In this document: positions 37,836 through 46,868 of the stretch, one piece after another
How the letters are laid out: each line of letters opens with the position of its first letter
How positions within the stretch are numbered: the first letter of the stretch is position 1
Assembly (NCBI RefSeq): GCF_900107155.1
Contig: NZ_FNOX01000005.1
Coordinates: 62,001 to 126,000, forward strand
Length of the DNA stretch: 64,000 nt
Direction: 5' to 3'
DNA from: Pseudomonas salomonii
Lineage (GTDB): Bacteria; Pseudomonadota; Gammaproteobacteria; Pseudomonadales; Pseudomonadaceae
Translations under genes and position numbers: made by a program
Notes under the pieces: model-generated
Databases searched by the model: none
What the model was told of the DNA's origin: nothing
The model's input: only the letters and a program-made list of their open reading frames with translations

Positions 37836-38645
37836 ATGGAACTGCGTCCCGTATTGCTGGCCCTTTCACTGCTGCCAAGCCTTGCGCTGGCCGCCGGCAA
37901 GTGTGAGCGCCTGGTGATTACCGGCAGCCCGGACGCGCCGCCTTTGCTCTGGCGTGACCCTCAAGACCCAACGCACCTGATCGGCGCCACCGCCGATGTA
38001 CTGCAACAAGTCGGCAAGGACCTGGGCGTTAAAATCGACCTGCTCTACGGCGGCAAACGCTCCTCGGCCCTGGATGAAGTGCGCAGCGGGCGCATGGATA
38101 TTCTCGCCGATGCGCCGCTGAACCTTGGCGAGCTGGAAACCCTCGACTACATCCACCCGGCGCTGGTGCAGATCGACTACCTGGTGTGGACGCGCAAGGA
38201 TTCGCCGCTGGTTTACACCCGCGCTGAAGACTTGCACGGGCATAAAGGCGCGGTCTCCGAGCGTGCGCGCTTGAGCGTTGGTTTCGACGCCTTCGCCGCT
38301 CAACAGCTGAGCCTGCAACGTCTGCCCAGCTTGACTCCGGCGTTCCAGAAACTGCTGTTGGGTGAAGTCGACTACGTGCTGGCCGGGCGCTACTCGGGCA
38401 TGGCCATGGCCCAGACGCTGGGCATGAGCAACGACCTGGTCGCCCGCGAAATACCCGTCGACCAGCCCGGCCTGTACCTGGCGATTTTCCACAACTCCGC
38501 CTGCAACGATCCGTGGCTGCGCGGACAGCTGGCGAAAAAGATGACAGAATTACCCGCGTCCGGTGTCGCGCAAGCGGCCTTGCAGCGCAACCTCGACCGC
38601 TGGAAAGCGCAATTGCAGCAACCCGTCGGCACCCCAGCAAAGTAA
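37836..38645 (+). CDS. Periplasmic solute-binding protein (family 3)
   Basis: A 269-residue exported protein with a signal peptide MELRPVLLALSLLPSLALAAG. The mature protein resembles bacterial extracellular solute-binding family 3 (amino-acid receptor fold), e.g. LLWRDPQDPTHLIGATADVL and GRMDILADAPL. No ABC permease or ATPase genes are adjacent, so it may be an orphan receptor or feed a sensor. It is followed by two lipoprotein genes. Confidence 0.85.
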   Translation: MELRPVLLALSLLPSLALAAGKCERLVITGSPDAPPLLWRDPQDPTHLIGATADVLQQVGKDLGVKIDLLYGGKRSSALDEVRSGRMDILADAPLNLGELETLDYIHPALVQIDYLVWTRKDSPLVYTRAEDLHGHKGAVSERARLSVGFDAFAAQQLSLQRLPSLTPAFQKLLLGEVDYVLAGRYSGMAMAQTLGMSNDLVAREIPVDQPGLYLAIFHNSACNDPWLRGQLAKKMTELPASGVAQAALQRNLDRWKAQLQQPVGTPAK

Positions 38646-38654
38646 GGATTTTCA

Positions 38655-39017
38655 GTGACTCTTCGACCTCTTTTCGCGGCCCTCGCCGTTGTCGCTCTGG
38701 CGGGATGTGCAGCTGATCCTGCGCCGAATGAACAAATACGCCTCACCCAGCAGGCCTTGCAGCAGGCCAATGCCGTAGGCGCCAGCACCGATGAATCGCC
38801 TGAACTGAAACTGGCTGAAGACAAGTTCGCCAAAGCGCGGGCCGACATGGCCGACCAATCTTATAAGGATGCGCGCATGCAGGCCGAACAGGCCGAGTTG
38901 GACGCGCGCCTGGCTGAAGCGCGGGTATTGACGCGCAAAAGCCAGGAACAACTGAACGTGCTCAATACCCGCATCGCTCGCCTGCGCAAACAATTGCAGC
39001 TGGGAGAAGCCCAATGA
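38655..39017 (+). CDS. DUF4398 lipoprotein
   Basis: A 120-residue predicted lipoprotein (signal peptide with lipobox LAGC, then AADPAPNEQ) starting with GTG. The mature part is a helical, coiled-coil-forming DUF4398 domain: LQQANAVGA, KLAEDKFAKARADM, LTRKSQEQLNVLNTRIARL. It overlaps the next gene by four bases. The pair probably forms one cell-envelope unit. Confidence 0.85.
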   Translation: MTLRPLFAALAVVALAGCAADPAPNEQIRLTQQALQQANAVGASTDESPELKLAEDKFAKARADMADQSYKDARMQAEQAELDARLAEARVLTRKSQEQLNVLNTRIARLRKQLQLGEAQ

Positions 39018-39829
39018 GCCCGCTGATCCGTGGTTTGAGTGGTGTGTTGCTGCTGGGCAGCGTGGCGTTGGGCGGTTGCGCCAGCCATCCCAACAGCGAG
39101 CAGGCACTGCAACAAGCCAGCAGCGACTTCCAGAAGGTCAAGGAAGACGCGAATGTGCTGCGCTTTGCGCCCAAAGACGTGATTCGCGCCGGCGAATCCC
39201 TGGCCCGCGCCGATCGCTTGTCCAGCTACTGGGGCAGCGGCCCGGACGTGGTGCATTACGCCTACCTGAGCCAGCGCTACAGTGAGATCGCCCGCGAACA
39301 CACCGAGCACGGGCTCAATGCCGAACGCGGCACCAAGCTGGAACTGGAACGCCAGCGCCTGCAACTGGCCCTGCGTGAGAGCAAGTTGGCCAGCGTGCAG
39401 CAGCAGGGCAAATGGCTCGAAGAGCAAATCGCCAGCCTGACCACCACCCAGACCAATCGCGGCCTGGTCATGACATTGGGCGATGTGTTGTTCGACACCG
39501 GTGACGCCGAGCTGCAAAACTCGGCCAATCGCACCGTGCTGAAGATCGTGCAGTTCCTGCAGTTGAACCCCAAGCGCGTGGTGCGCATTGAGGGTTACAC
39601 CGACAACACCGGTGGCGAGCAGGAGAACCTCAAGCTGTCCCGCGACCGTGCGCAATCGGTGGCTGACGTGCTGATGGACCTGGGGATTGATGAAAAACGC
39701 ATCCAGGTCGAGGGCTACGGTGACCAGTACCCGGTCGAGGCCAACGCTTCAGAGCGCGGCCGCGCGCAGAACCGCCGGGTGGAAATTGTGTTCTCCGACG
39801 AAAAAGGCCAGCTGGGCGCCGCTCGCTAA
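39014..39829 (+). CDS. OmpA-family lipoprotein with DUF4398 domain
   Basis: A 271-residue lipoprotein (lipobox LGGC, then ASHPNSEQAL). A helical DUF4398 region spans about 30-130. An OmpA C-terminal peptidoglycan-binding domain spans about 150-262, with GDVLFDTGDAEL, VRIEGYTDNTGG and LSRDRAQSVADVL, and ends NRRVEIVFSDE. It should tether the outer membrane to murein. The repeated DUF4398 domain in the preceding gene suggests partners. Confidence 0.92.
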   Translation: MSPLIRGLSGVLLLGSVALGGCASHPNSEQALQQASSDFQKVKEDANVLRFAPKDVIRAGESLARADRLSSYWGSGPDVVHYAYLSQRYSEIAREHTEHGLNAERGTKLELERQRLQLALRESKLASVQQQGKWLEEQIASLTTTQTNRGLVMTLGDVLFDTGDAELQNSANRTVLKIVQFLQLNPKRVVRIEGYTDNTGGEQENLKLSRDRAQSVADVLMDLGIDEKRIQVEGYGDQYPVEANASERGRAQNRRVEIVFSDEKGQLGAAR

Positions 39830-39847
39830 TAACGCCTGACGCAGATC

Positions 39848-39946
39848 AAAATGTGGGAGCGGGCTTGCTCGCGAATGCGGCTTGTCAGTCAATGCATGTG
39901 CTGGCTGATTCGCCGTATTCGCGAGCAAGCCCGCTCCCACTTTTTT
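39848..39946. repeat. REPIN, copy 6, T-tailed
   Basis: Arms AAATGTGGGAGCGGGC and GCCCGCTCCCAC, followed by TTTTTT. The right end therefore works as an intrinsic terminator for the OmpA-family gene. Confidence 0.9.
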
Positions 39947-40085
39947 GTCCGACTTATACCCCTACAGTTTTCTCTATCACTGCCGCCCGCGCTCGACTAT
40001 TGTGGCAACTGTCCCCGTACACTTCTAAACTGTGCCGGTATGTTTCACACAAAAATAAAATACCCGTGAAATCGAGTGCTGCGTC

Positions 40086-41525
40086 ATGACCAATCTGTTG
40101 CTTTACCAACGTATCGCCCAGCAACTGGCTGAGGACATCCGGCGCGGTGTTTATCAACCCGGCGAACGTGTGCCTTCGGTGCGCAAGATGAGCTCACAGC
40201 TCAACGTCAGCCACGCCACGGTGTTGCAGGCCTACGCCAACCTGGAAGACCAGGGGCTGATTCGTGCACGGCCGCAGTCGGGTTATTACGTGCACCAGAC
40301 GCCTGCACTCACGGCGCCGACGCCGGATATCGCCCGGGTTGAGCGTCCGGGGTTGGTCACGCGCAGCAGCATTATCCAGCAAGTATTGGTCGAGTCGCGC
40401 CGCGAAGGGGTGTTCCCGCTGGGCGCGGCCGTGCCGAGTGTCGACTACTTGCCGGTGCGGGCGTTGCACCAGCAACTGGCCAAGGTCACGCGTTTCCAGA
40501 GCCCGCGGGCCTTCAGCTACATGTTCAGCCCCGGTTTCGAGCCGCTGCGCCGCCAGGTGGCGATTCGCATGCGTGATGCCGGCGTGGTGGTGGACCCTTC
40601 CGAAGTGGTGATCACCCACGGGTGCGTTGATGCGTTGCAGATGTCGTTGCGCGTGCTGACGCGCCCAGGCGACTTGATCGCGGCTGAATCACCGACCTAT
40701 TACGGTTTGCTGCAACTGGCCGACCTGCTGGGCCTCAAGGTCATCGAGATCCCCAGCGACCCGGCGACGGGCATGAGCCTTGAGGCGCTGCAACTGGCGG
40801 CCAACCAATGGTCGATCAAGGCCCTGGTGCTGACCACGCGCCTGAGCAACCCGCTGGGCGCGACCATGCCCGAGGAGCGGCAGAAACAGTTGCTGCGCCT
40901 GGCCTCGGATTTCGATATTCAAATTGTTGAGGACGATATCTACGGCGAGCTGATGTTCGAGCTGGGTCGTACCAAGGCCCTTAAAGCCTATGACCGCCTG
41001 GACCGGGTGATCTACTGTTCGAGTTTCTCCAAGACCTTGTCGCCTGGCGTGCGCATCGGCTGGATGATCGCCGGCAAGTACCAGCAGGAAATCCAGCGGC
41101 TGCAGATGTTCAGCACCCACTCGGCGTGCAGCGTGACGCAGATGGGCGTGGCGGCGTACCTGGAAAACGGTGGCTATGACCGGCACCTGCGCTACATCCG
41201 CCAGGAATACCGCAAGAACCTCAGCGCCTTCCAGCTGGCGGTGCAGCAGTATTTCCCCGAAGGCACGCAGATGACCCGCCCGACCGGCGGCTTTATCCTG
41301 TGGGTCAGTTTGCCGGGAAGGGTTAATACCCAGGAACTGCACGTGCGCGCACTGCAGCAGGGCATCAGCATCGCACCGGGCGTCATCTTCAGTAATACGG
41401 AACAGTTCAACCACTGTATTCGGCTTAACTGCGGCACGCCGTGGAACCGCGAGGCAGAGCGAGCGCTGATGACGTTGGGGATGTTGGCCAGCCAATTGTG
41501 CCAGGAAACTGCGGCCGGATTTTGA
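40086..41525 (+). CDS. MocR/PdxR-type regulator (GntR-aminotransferase fusion)
   Basis: A 479-residue fusion. The N-terminal GntR winged helix (about 1-75, with YQPGERVPSVRKMSSQLNVS) is joined to a fold-type I aminotransferase domain (about 110-470). The PLP lysine lies in SSFSKTLSPGVRIGW near residue 315. These PLP-binding proteins regulate neighbouring metabolic genes. No obvious aminotransferase target is adjacent, so its target may be itself or distant. Confidence 0.93.
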   Translation: MTNLLLYQRIAQQLAEDIRRGVYQPGERVPSVRKMSSQLNVSHATVLQAYANLEDQGLIRARPQSGYYVHQTPALTAPTPDIARVERPGLVTRSSIIQQVLVESRREGVFPLGAAVPSVDYLPVRALHQQLAKVTRFQSPRAFSYMFSPGFEPLRRQVAIRMRDAGVVVDPSEVVITHGCVDALQMSLRVLTRPGDLIAAESPTYYGLLQLADLLGLKVIEIPSDPATGMSLEALQLAANQWSIKALVLTTRLSNPLGATMPEERQKQLLRLASDFDIQIVEDDIYGELMFELGRTKALKAYDRLDRVIYCSSFSKTLSPGVRIGWMIAGKYQQEIQRLQMFSTHSACSVTQMGVAAYLENGGYDRHLRYIRQEYRKNLSAFQLAVQQYFPEGTQMTRPTGGFILWVSLPGRVNTQELHVRALQQGISIAPGVIFSNTEQFNHCIRLNCGTPWNREAERALMTLGMLASQLCQETAAGF

Positions 41526-41640
41526 ACCTGGGCTGAGGCGCGAAAAGGGGACACTCACATTGGCCGGCTGATCACAAGGGTTGTCATGCCGCGCTCAACA
41601 AGCGAGCATATGGCCTTCTGCCGTTAATGCTGTAGGCAAT

Positions 41641-42132
41641 ATGACCTCTATTTTTCGCGCTGTTGTGGTGATTGGCCTGTTAAGCCTGTGTAACGTCGGC
41701 ACCGTCCTGGCGGCAGCCCCCGTGACTCAAAGCAAGCCCACCGCCAGCACCGAGCAGAAGGCTCCCGCGAAGAAACCGGCGTTGGCTAAAAAAGCCCCGG
41801 CGGCCAAGAAAAAAACCGCCGTCGTGAAAAAACGTGCACCGATGGCGAGCAAATCCAAATCTGCCCACGAAGTGGCCCAGACCAAACTGCCACCGGCACA
41901 GTTGGACCTGTCCCTGCCAACCGAAATGGTCAGGCACTTGCAACCCATCGGCACCATGCCTAAACCCAAGAGCGTGCCGCTGTTGCCGCCGATGTTTGCG
42001 GAAAAGCCCACCGACAACAGCGCGTTCCAGATCAATGGCCGCCTGCTCAGCAACCAAATGCAGTTGCAACTGCGTAACGAAGAGCGCCGCGACATCGAAG
42101 GCGCGGCGCTGGATTTCGAGTTCAAGCAATAA
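41641..42132 (+). CDS. Exported Ala/Lys-rich protein
   Basis: A 163-residue protein with a signal peptide MTSIFRAVVVIGLLSLCNVG and cleavage near VLAAAP. Residues about 35-75 are strongly Lys/Ala/Pro-rich (APAKKPALAKKAPAAKKK), a histone H1-like tail unusual for an exported protein. The C-terminal part has INGRLLSNQMQLQLRNEERR and may be the conserved core. Function unknown. Confidence 0.7.
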   Translation: MTSIFRAVVVIGLLSLCNVGTVLAAAPVTQSKPTASTEQKAPAKKPALAKKAPAAKKKTAVVKKRAPMASKSKSAHEVAQTKLPPAQLDLSLPTEMVRHLQPIGTMPKPKSVPLLPPMFAEKPTDNSAFQINGRLLSNQMQLQLRNEERRDIEGAALDFEFKQ

Positions 42133-42293
42133 AATTGCGCGCTTGGGTGACGTACGCCTTCGACCATCTGTCGCAGACTGGTCGGTCACTTTTGTTTTGT
42201 GCGAAAAACCCCTGTTAGACCATTTTAAAACGGCTGTTTAAGGGCGTACTCTAGCCCGGCCATCCACATTGAGTCGTCGAGGACCTGCTGGTC

Positions 42294-42548
42294 ATGAAAT
42301 GCCGTGAAGGCTGTGGCGCATGCTGCATTGCCCCCTCCATCAGTTCGCCGTTACCGGGAATGCCCAATGGCAAACCGGCGGGAGAACGTTGCCTGCACCT
42401 GTCGGTCGAACAGCTATGCCAGCTGTTCGGGCAACCGGAGCGGCCGGCGGTGTGCAGTGATTTCAAGGCAGACCTTGAGGTGTGCGGCAACGATCAGGCC
42501 GATGCGATCCGTTTGATCGGCTGGTGGGAGCAGATGACGGCGGCTTGA
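42294..42548 (+). CDS. YkgJ-family cysteine cluster protein
   Basis: An 84-residue protein starting MKCREGCGACCIAPSIS. The CxxxCxxCC arrangement with later cysteines (ERCLHL, VCSDF, VCGND) is the UPF0153/YkgJ signature, likely binding zinc or an Fe-S cluster. The short length is typical of the single-domain gammaproteobacterial form. It is followed closely by the START-domain gene. Confidence 0.9.
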   Translation: MKCREGCGACCIAPSISSPLPGMPNGKPAGERCLHLSVEQLCQLFGQPERPAVCSDFKADLEVCGNDQADAIRLIGWWEQMTAA

Positions 42549-42589
42549 TGGGCTTTACTATCGGAACTTCAAAAATAAGGAATACAACA

Positions 42590-43195
42590 ATGGGTTCGCT
42601 GAAACGATTGGCTGTGTTGTGCGGTTTTACGGTGTTGTTTGCTGCCACTGCCCAGGCTGAAGATTGGCAAGTCGCCAAGGACGAAGACGGTATCAAAGTG
42701 TCCTTGAGCGAAATCGCCGGCTCCAAGTACAAGGCTTATCGCGGTGTCACCGTGATCAAGGCCCCCATCGCCAAGATCCAGGCCCTGCAGGAAGACGTGG
42801 CCGGCGCCTGCGCCTGGATTCACGAATGCAAGTCGCAAAAACTGCTCAAGACCGAAGGCGACAAAAGCTGGACCTACACCCAGTTCAAGGCGCCGTTCCC
42901 GGTGACCGACCGCGACTCGATCCTTGAGATCACCACCTCCAAGGCCGCCGACGGCACCGTGACGCGCAAGCTGCTGGAAGTGCCGACCTACCAGCCCGAA
43001 GTTAAAGGTTACGTGCGTGTAGCCCAGGTAGACGGTTACTGGAAACTGGTGCCCAAAGGCGATAACCAGACCGAAGTCACCTACCAGGTGCACACCGAGC
43101 CAGGCGGCAGCGTGCCCTCATGGCTGGCCAACAAGTTCGTGGTCGACGCACCGTTTAACACCTTGAAAGCCTTGAAAGAACACGCTGAAAAATAA
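42590..43195 (+). CDS. Exported START-domain lipid-binding protein
   Basis: A 201-residue protein with a signal peptide MGSLKRLAVLCGFTVLFAAT ending near AQAED. The mature part is a START/SRPBCC fold: WQVAKDEDGIKVSLSEIAGS, KLLKTEGDKSWTYTQFKAPF, VTDRDSI, VPSWLANKFVVDAPFNTL. START proteins bind hydrophobic ligands such as lipids. The periplasmic location suggests lipid handling (inference). Confidence 0.87.
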   Translation: MGSLKRLAVLCGFTVLFAATAQAEDWQVAKDEDGIKVSLSEIAGSKYKAYRGVTVIKAPIAKIQALQEDVAGACAWIHECKSQKLLKTEGDKSWTYTQFKAPFPVTDRDSILEITTSKAADGTVTRKLLEVPTYQPEVKGYVRVAQVDGYWKLVPKGDNQTEVTYQVHTEPGGSVPSWLANKFVVDAPFNTLKALKEHAEK

Positions 43196-43298
43196 GCGCA
43201 GTTGATCCGGTGCCTCAGGCCTTGAGTGGAACGTTTGCCGACCGCTCAAGGTCCAGATAGATGTGAGCCCACACATGGGCTTTATCGAGGAGGCACCG

Positions 43299-43535
43299 AT
43301 GCAAACGTGGCAGATTACCTTCGTAGATGATCACGGTGTAAAGACCGTGGAGCAGTTCGCCTGCGCGCAAAAGCCCAGCCTCGAAGACGCGGCGCACATG
43401 ATCCGCAACAAGCTGGTGCCCGTGGCCGCCGAACTTGACCTCAATGACCTGGAGGGCCGCAAGCCCGAGCCTACGGTCAAGATCCTCAAAGATCAGAACA
43501 GCATCCAGATCCTCGACATCTCACCCGCCGCCTGA
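43299..43535 (+). CDS. Small conserved hypothetical protein
   Basis: A 78-residue cytoplasmic protein starting MQTWQITFVDDHGVKTVEQF. It has an alpha/beta composition with no cysteine in motif context and no membrane segment. The GAGGAGG ribosome-binding site supports this start over an ATG 36 bases upstream. I do not recognise the family. A hairpin AGCCC/GGGCT lies just upstream at 43266-43281. Confidence 0.7.
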   Translation: MQTWQITFVDDHGVKTVEQFACAQKPSLEDAAHMIRNKLVPVAAELDLNDLEGRKPEPTVKILKDQNSIQILDISPAA

Positions 43536-43748
43536 ACATTTCCTGTAGGACCACGAAACCCCTCTGGTGGAGGTGATAGCTTCGCGCTACTCTGCAATTG
43601 AGATCAGCGAATGAATCGCTAAGGTCTGGTCTTGTCAGCTACATGCTTGTTTTCCCTCGGTGTTGTTATTGCCGTAGTACCCGCGTCAGTAGGGCGCGGG
43701 CTTCGGGAAGCACGGAAAGTCTATCCATCGGTTTGAGGAGGACGTTTC

Positions 43749-44090
43749 ATGAGCACAGCCTATCAAGAAGACATCAGCACCAACGTACTGCGCCGGATGA
43801 AAGAAGGCGGGTTCGACTTCTCGCGTTTTCACCCCATCGAGTTCTACGCCATTTTCCCGGATGAGGAACGTGCGCGCAGGGCTGCGGGTCGCTTTCGCGG
43901 GGAATCCCTGAATGCTCAGGTCAGCGCGCGCGATGACGGCGCCTGGTACCTGGAGTTGAGCAAAATCATGTTCGCAACCTACGATGGCATAGGAGACTTC
44001 GAGCAAGACTTTGAAGCGGTGGTGGAACCGCTGGGCGGCATCATCGAAGGATGGGGCGTCAAGCAGGAGGTGCGTGGGTTACCCATGTAG
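43749..44090 (+). CDS. rraB: RNase E inhibitor RraB family protein
   Basis: A 113-residue acidic protein of the RraB family, whose E. coli member binds the RNase E scaffold and reduces its activity. Segments ISTNVLRRMKEGGFDFSRFH, EFYAIFPDEERARRAA and FATYDGIGDFEQDFEAVVEP match the ferredoxin-like RraB fold. The GGAGG ribosome-binding site is strong. Whether the regulatory role holds for the Pseudomonas RNase E tail is not known from sequence. Confidence 0.85.
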   Translation: MSTAYQEDISTNVLRRMKEGGFDFSRFHPIEFYAIFPDEERARRAAGRFRGESLNAQVSARDDGAWYLELSKIMFATYDGIGDFEQDFEAVVEPLGGIIEGWGVKQEVRGLPM

Positions 44091-44116
44091 TGCAATTGTG
44101 ATGAGTAAAGCAGCGT

Positions 44117-44147
44117 ATCGGCTGACCTTCGGGTCGGCCGATTTTGT
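44117..44147 (+). terminator. Terminator of rraB
   Basis: ATCGGCTGACC-TTC-GGGTCGGCCGAT followed by TTTG; a stable stem 27 bases after rraB. Confidence 0.75.
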
Positions 44148-44193
44148 GTGTGCTGTATGAAATCTCCCAACCCTGTCCCCCAGTTTTCTTGCA

Positions 44194-44276
44194 CCAAAAA
44201 AAAGCCACCCAAACAGGGTGGCCCAAAGGGAAGAGCGGTTCGCTGAAGCTGTAGGACGCGTCCTGTTCAGCCGATG
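44194..44276 (-). ncRNA. Candidate minus-strand small RNA
   Basis: On the minus strand a strong terminator (GCCACCC/GGGTGGC, 44222-44204, followed by eight T) ends a transcript with no protein gene upstream. A candidate promoter TTCACT-17-GATAAT (44311-44283) would start it near 44276, giving about 83 nt. The body folds with CTGAA/TTCAG around the self-complementary AGGACGCGTCCT. I do not recognise the RNA. Confidence 0.55.
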
Positions 44277-44319
44277 GAGGTGATTATCCGCGAGGCGGGG
44301 CGGGCAGTGAAATCAACTC

Positions 44320-44340
44320 TGACTATGCTGTTGATAGTCA
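44320..44340. promoter_or_regulatory. Perfect operator-like palindrome
   Basis: TGACTAT-N7-ATAGTCA, 7-bp exact arms, centred about 54 bp upstream of the proposed sRNA start, a typical activator position. The rest of the 414-bp rraB to ATP-grasp gap holds the sRNA and the leader of the ATP-grasp operon. Confidence 0.5.
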
Positions 44341-44504
44341 AAACCCGCATTGTGATGAAGCGCGGGGCGTGACGGCGGGCATTCTGCGCACCAGGAAGGT
44401 GCGGGCGGAATCCGTTGTTTATTCAACTCACTGATTTTTAAGTGTTTATGCCGATGGCGCGAGCCTTGCAACACTGCTTGCGTCCGAGTGACAAGGAGTA
44501 CGGC

Positions 44505-45914
44505 ATGACCCGCACTTATTACGATGAAATGTACGACGGGGCAGGCCAGGTCCGGCCCCATTACCGCGAGTTCGCCCGCTGGTTGGCCGACACGCCGGCT
44601 GAATTGCTGGCGCAACGTCGGCGTGAAGCCGATTTGCTGTTCCACCGCGCCGGCATCACCTTCACCCTTTACGGGGACGAGCAAGGCACCGAGCGCCTGA
44701 TCCCGTTTGACACCATCCCGCGCAGCATTCCCGCCAGCGAATGGCGAATGGTCGAGCGTGGCTGCATTCAACGGGTCAAGGCGCTGAACCTGTTCCTCGC
44801 CGACCTGTACCACGAGCAGCGCATCATCAAGGCCGGCATCATCCCCGCCGAACAAGTGCTGGCCAATGACCAATACCAACTGGCCATGCAGGGCTTGAAC
44901 CTGCACCGTGATCTGTATTCGCACATCTCCGGTGTCGACCTCGTACGCGATGGCGACGGCACGTACTACGTGCTGGAAGACAATTTGCGCACGCCGAGCG
45001 GTGTGAGCTACATGCTCGAAGACCGCAAGATGATGATGCGCCTGTTCCCCGAACTGTTTGCGGCCCAGCGCATTGCGCCCATCGACCATTACCCCAACCT
45101 GCTGCTCGACACCCTCAAAAGCTCAAGCCCGCTGGATAACCCCAGCGTGGTGGTGCTGACGCCGGGGCGTTTTAACAGTGCGTTTTTCGAGCATGCCTTT
45201 TTGGCGCGTGAGATGGGCGTGGAACTGGTGGAGGGCGCCGACCTGTTCGTGCGTGATGACCGTGTGTTCATGCGCACCACCGACGGCCCCAAGGCGGTGG
45301 ACGTGATCTACCGTCGCCTCGACGACGCGTTCCTCGACCCGCTGGCCTTCAACCCCGACTCGATGCTCGGCGTGCCCGGCCTGCTGGCCGCGTACCGCTC
45401 GGGCAATGTGGTGCTGGCCAATGCGATCGGCACCGGGGTCGCGGATGACAAATCGGTGTACCCGTTTGTCACCGAGATGATCCGTTTTTACCTGGATGAA
45501 GAGCCCATTCTGCAGAACGTGCCGACCTTTCAATGCCGCAAGCACGATGAATTGTCCCATGTGCTGGCCAACCTGCCGGACCTGGTGGTCAAGGAAACCC
45601 AAGGCTCCGGCGGCTACGGCATGCTGGTGGGGCCGGCCGCCACGGCGGCGGAAATCGAAGCCTTCCGCGCGCGCATCAAGGCCAAGCCCCACGCCTATAT
45701 CGCCCAGCCGACCCTGTGTTTGTCCACCTGCCCGACCTTTGTTGAAAACGGCATCGCGCCACGGCATATCGACCTGCGCCCATTCGTGTTGTCCGGCAAG
45801 GAAACCCGCGTGGTCCCCGGCGGCCTGACCCGTGTGGCGCTGCGCGAAGGCTCGCTGGTGGTCAACTCGTCCCAGGGCGGCGGCACCAAAGACACCTGGG
45901 TGGTCGAGGATTGA
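44505..45914 (+). CDS. Circularly permuted ATP-grasp ligase (COG2308)
   Basis: A 469-residue ATP-grasp enzyme of the circularly permuted group. Key parts are TYYVLEDNLRTPSGVSYMLE, VIYRRLDDAFLDP, LVVKETQGSGGYGM (ATP-binding lysine and glycine loop) and RHIDLRPFV. The start follows an AAGGAG ribosome-binding site. With the next two genes it forms a widespread trio predicted to make and cleave an amide- or peptide-type product. The actual product is unknown. Confidence 0.92.
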   Translation: MTRTYYDEMYDGAGQVRPHYREFARWLADTPAELLAQRRREADLLFHRAGITFTLYGDEQGTERLIPFDTIPRSIPASEWRMVERGCIQRVKALNLFLADLYHEQRIIKAGIIPAEQVLANDQYQLAMQGLNLHRDLYSHISGVDLVRDGDGTYYVLEDNLRTPSGVSYMLEDRKMMMRLFPELFAAQRIAPIDHYPNLLLDTLKSSSPLDNPSVVVLTPGRFNSAFFEHAFLAREMGVELVEGADLFVRDDRVFMRTTDGPKAVDVIYRRLDDAFLDPLAFNPDSMLGVPGLLAAYRSGNVVLANAIGTGVADDKSVYPFVTEMIRFYLDEEPILQNVPTFQCRKHDELSHVLANLPDLVVKETQGSGGYGMLVGPAATAAEIEAFRARIKAKPHAYIAQPTLCLSTCPTFVENGIAPRHIDLRPFVLSGKETRVVPGGLTRVALREGSLVVNSSQGGGTKDTWVVED

Positions 45915-45917
45915 ACC

Positions 45918-46868
45918 ATGTTGAGTAGAACTGCCTCGGATTTGTACTGGATGTCGCGCTATCTGGAGCGCGCGGAAAACCTCGCGCGCATGCTCGATGT
46001 CAGCTATTCGCTGTCGCTGATGCCCCAGGACGGGCGCGGTGATGGCCTGCACGAACTGGCCATGCCGCTGCTGATCACCGGCACTCTGGACGATTACCAC
46101 GCGCGTCACGGCGAGTTGCATGCCGAGCGCCTGCTGCACTTTTTCGCGCTGGACGCGGCCAACCCGGCGAGCATCTACAGCTGCCTCGGCGCCGCGCGGG
46201 CCAGCGCCCATGCGGTACGTGGGCGAATTACCGCTGACATGTGGGAAAACATCAACGCCACTTGGCTGGATATTCGCGATATCGCCCGGCAAGGGCTGAG
46301 CCGTTACGGCATGAGCCGGTTTTGTGAATGGGTCAAGGAGCGCTCGCACCTGTTCCGCGGCGCCACTTACGGCACCATCATGCGTAACGACGCGTTCCGC
46401 TTTATTCGCCTGGGCACCTTTATTGAGCGTGCCGACAACACCTTGCGGCTGCTCGATGCGCGCTACGAAATGGCCGGCGACCAAGCCGCCGCCGTCACCG
46501 ACGGCACGGCCCACGCCTACTATCAGTGGAGCGCCTTGCTGCGCGCCTTGTCGTCGTTCGAGGCCTACACCGAGATCTACCGCGACGCGCCCGGCGCTCG
46601 GCAAGTGGCTGAATTATTGTTGCTGCGCGCCGACGTCCCGCGCTCGTTAAGGGCGTGCAGCGAAGAGATCGACCAGATACTCGCCAGCCTGCCGGGCATC
46701 AACGGCCGCCCGGCCCAGCGCCTGGCCGCCGAGATGGACGCGCGCCTGCGTTTTACTGCGATTGACGAAATCCTCGAGGAAGGCCTGCACGCCTGGCTGA
46801 CCGACTTCATCCCCTTGGTGCGCCAGTTGGGCGACGCCATTTACAGTTCCTACCTGGAGGCCGCATGA
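45918..46868 (+). CDS. Alpha-E domain protein (COG2307)
   Basis: A 316-residue all-helical protein starting MLSRTASDLYWMSRYLERAE, the hallmark of the Alpha-E family. Other conserved parts are TADMWENINATW, FIRLGTFIERADNTLRLLDA and AYTEIYRD. It has no obvious catalytic motif and probably forms a complex with the ATP-grasp protein encoded three bases upstream. Its end overlaps the transglutaminase gene by four bases. Confidence 0.93.
   Translation: MLSRTASDLYWMSRYLERAENLARMLDVSYSLSLMPQDGRGDGLHELAMPLLITGTLDDYHARHGELHAERLLHFFALDAANPASIYSCLGAARASAHAVRGRITADMWENINATWLDIRDIARQGLSRYGMSRFCEWVKERSHLFRGATYGTIMRNDAFRFIRLGTFIERADNTLRLLDARYEMAGDQAAAVTDGTAHAYYQWSALLRALSSFEAYTEIYRDAPGARQVAELLLLRADVPRSLRACSEEIDQILASLPGINGRPAQRLAAEMDARLRFTAIDEILEEGLHAWLTDFIPLVRQLGDAIYSSYLEAA

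Noticed and set aside
45123..46604. 493-codon minus-strand frame opposite the ATP-grasp and alpha-E genes
   Set aside because: Shadow of two conserved genes in high-GC DNA. It has no recognised domain.
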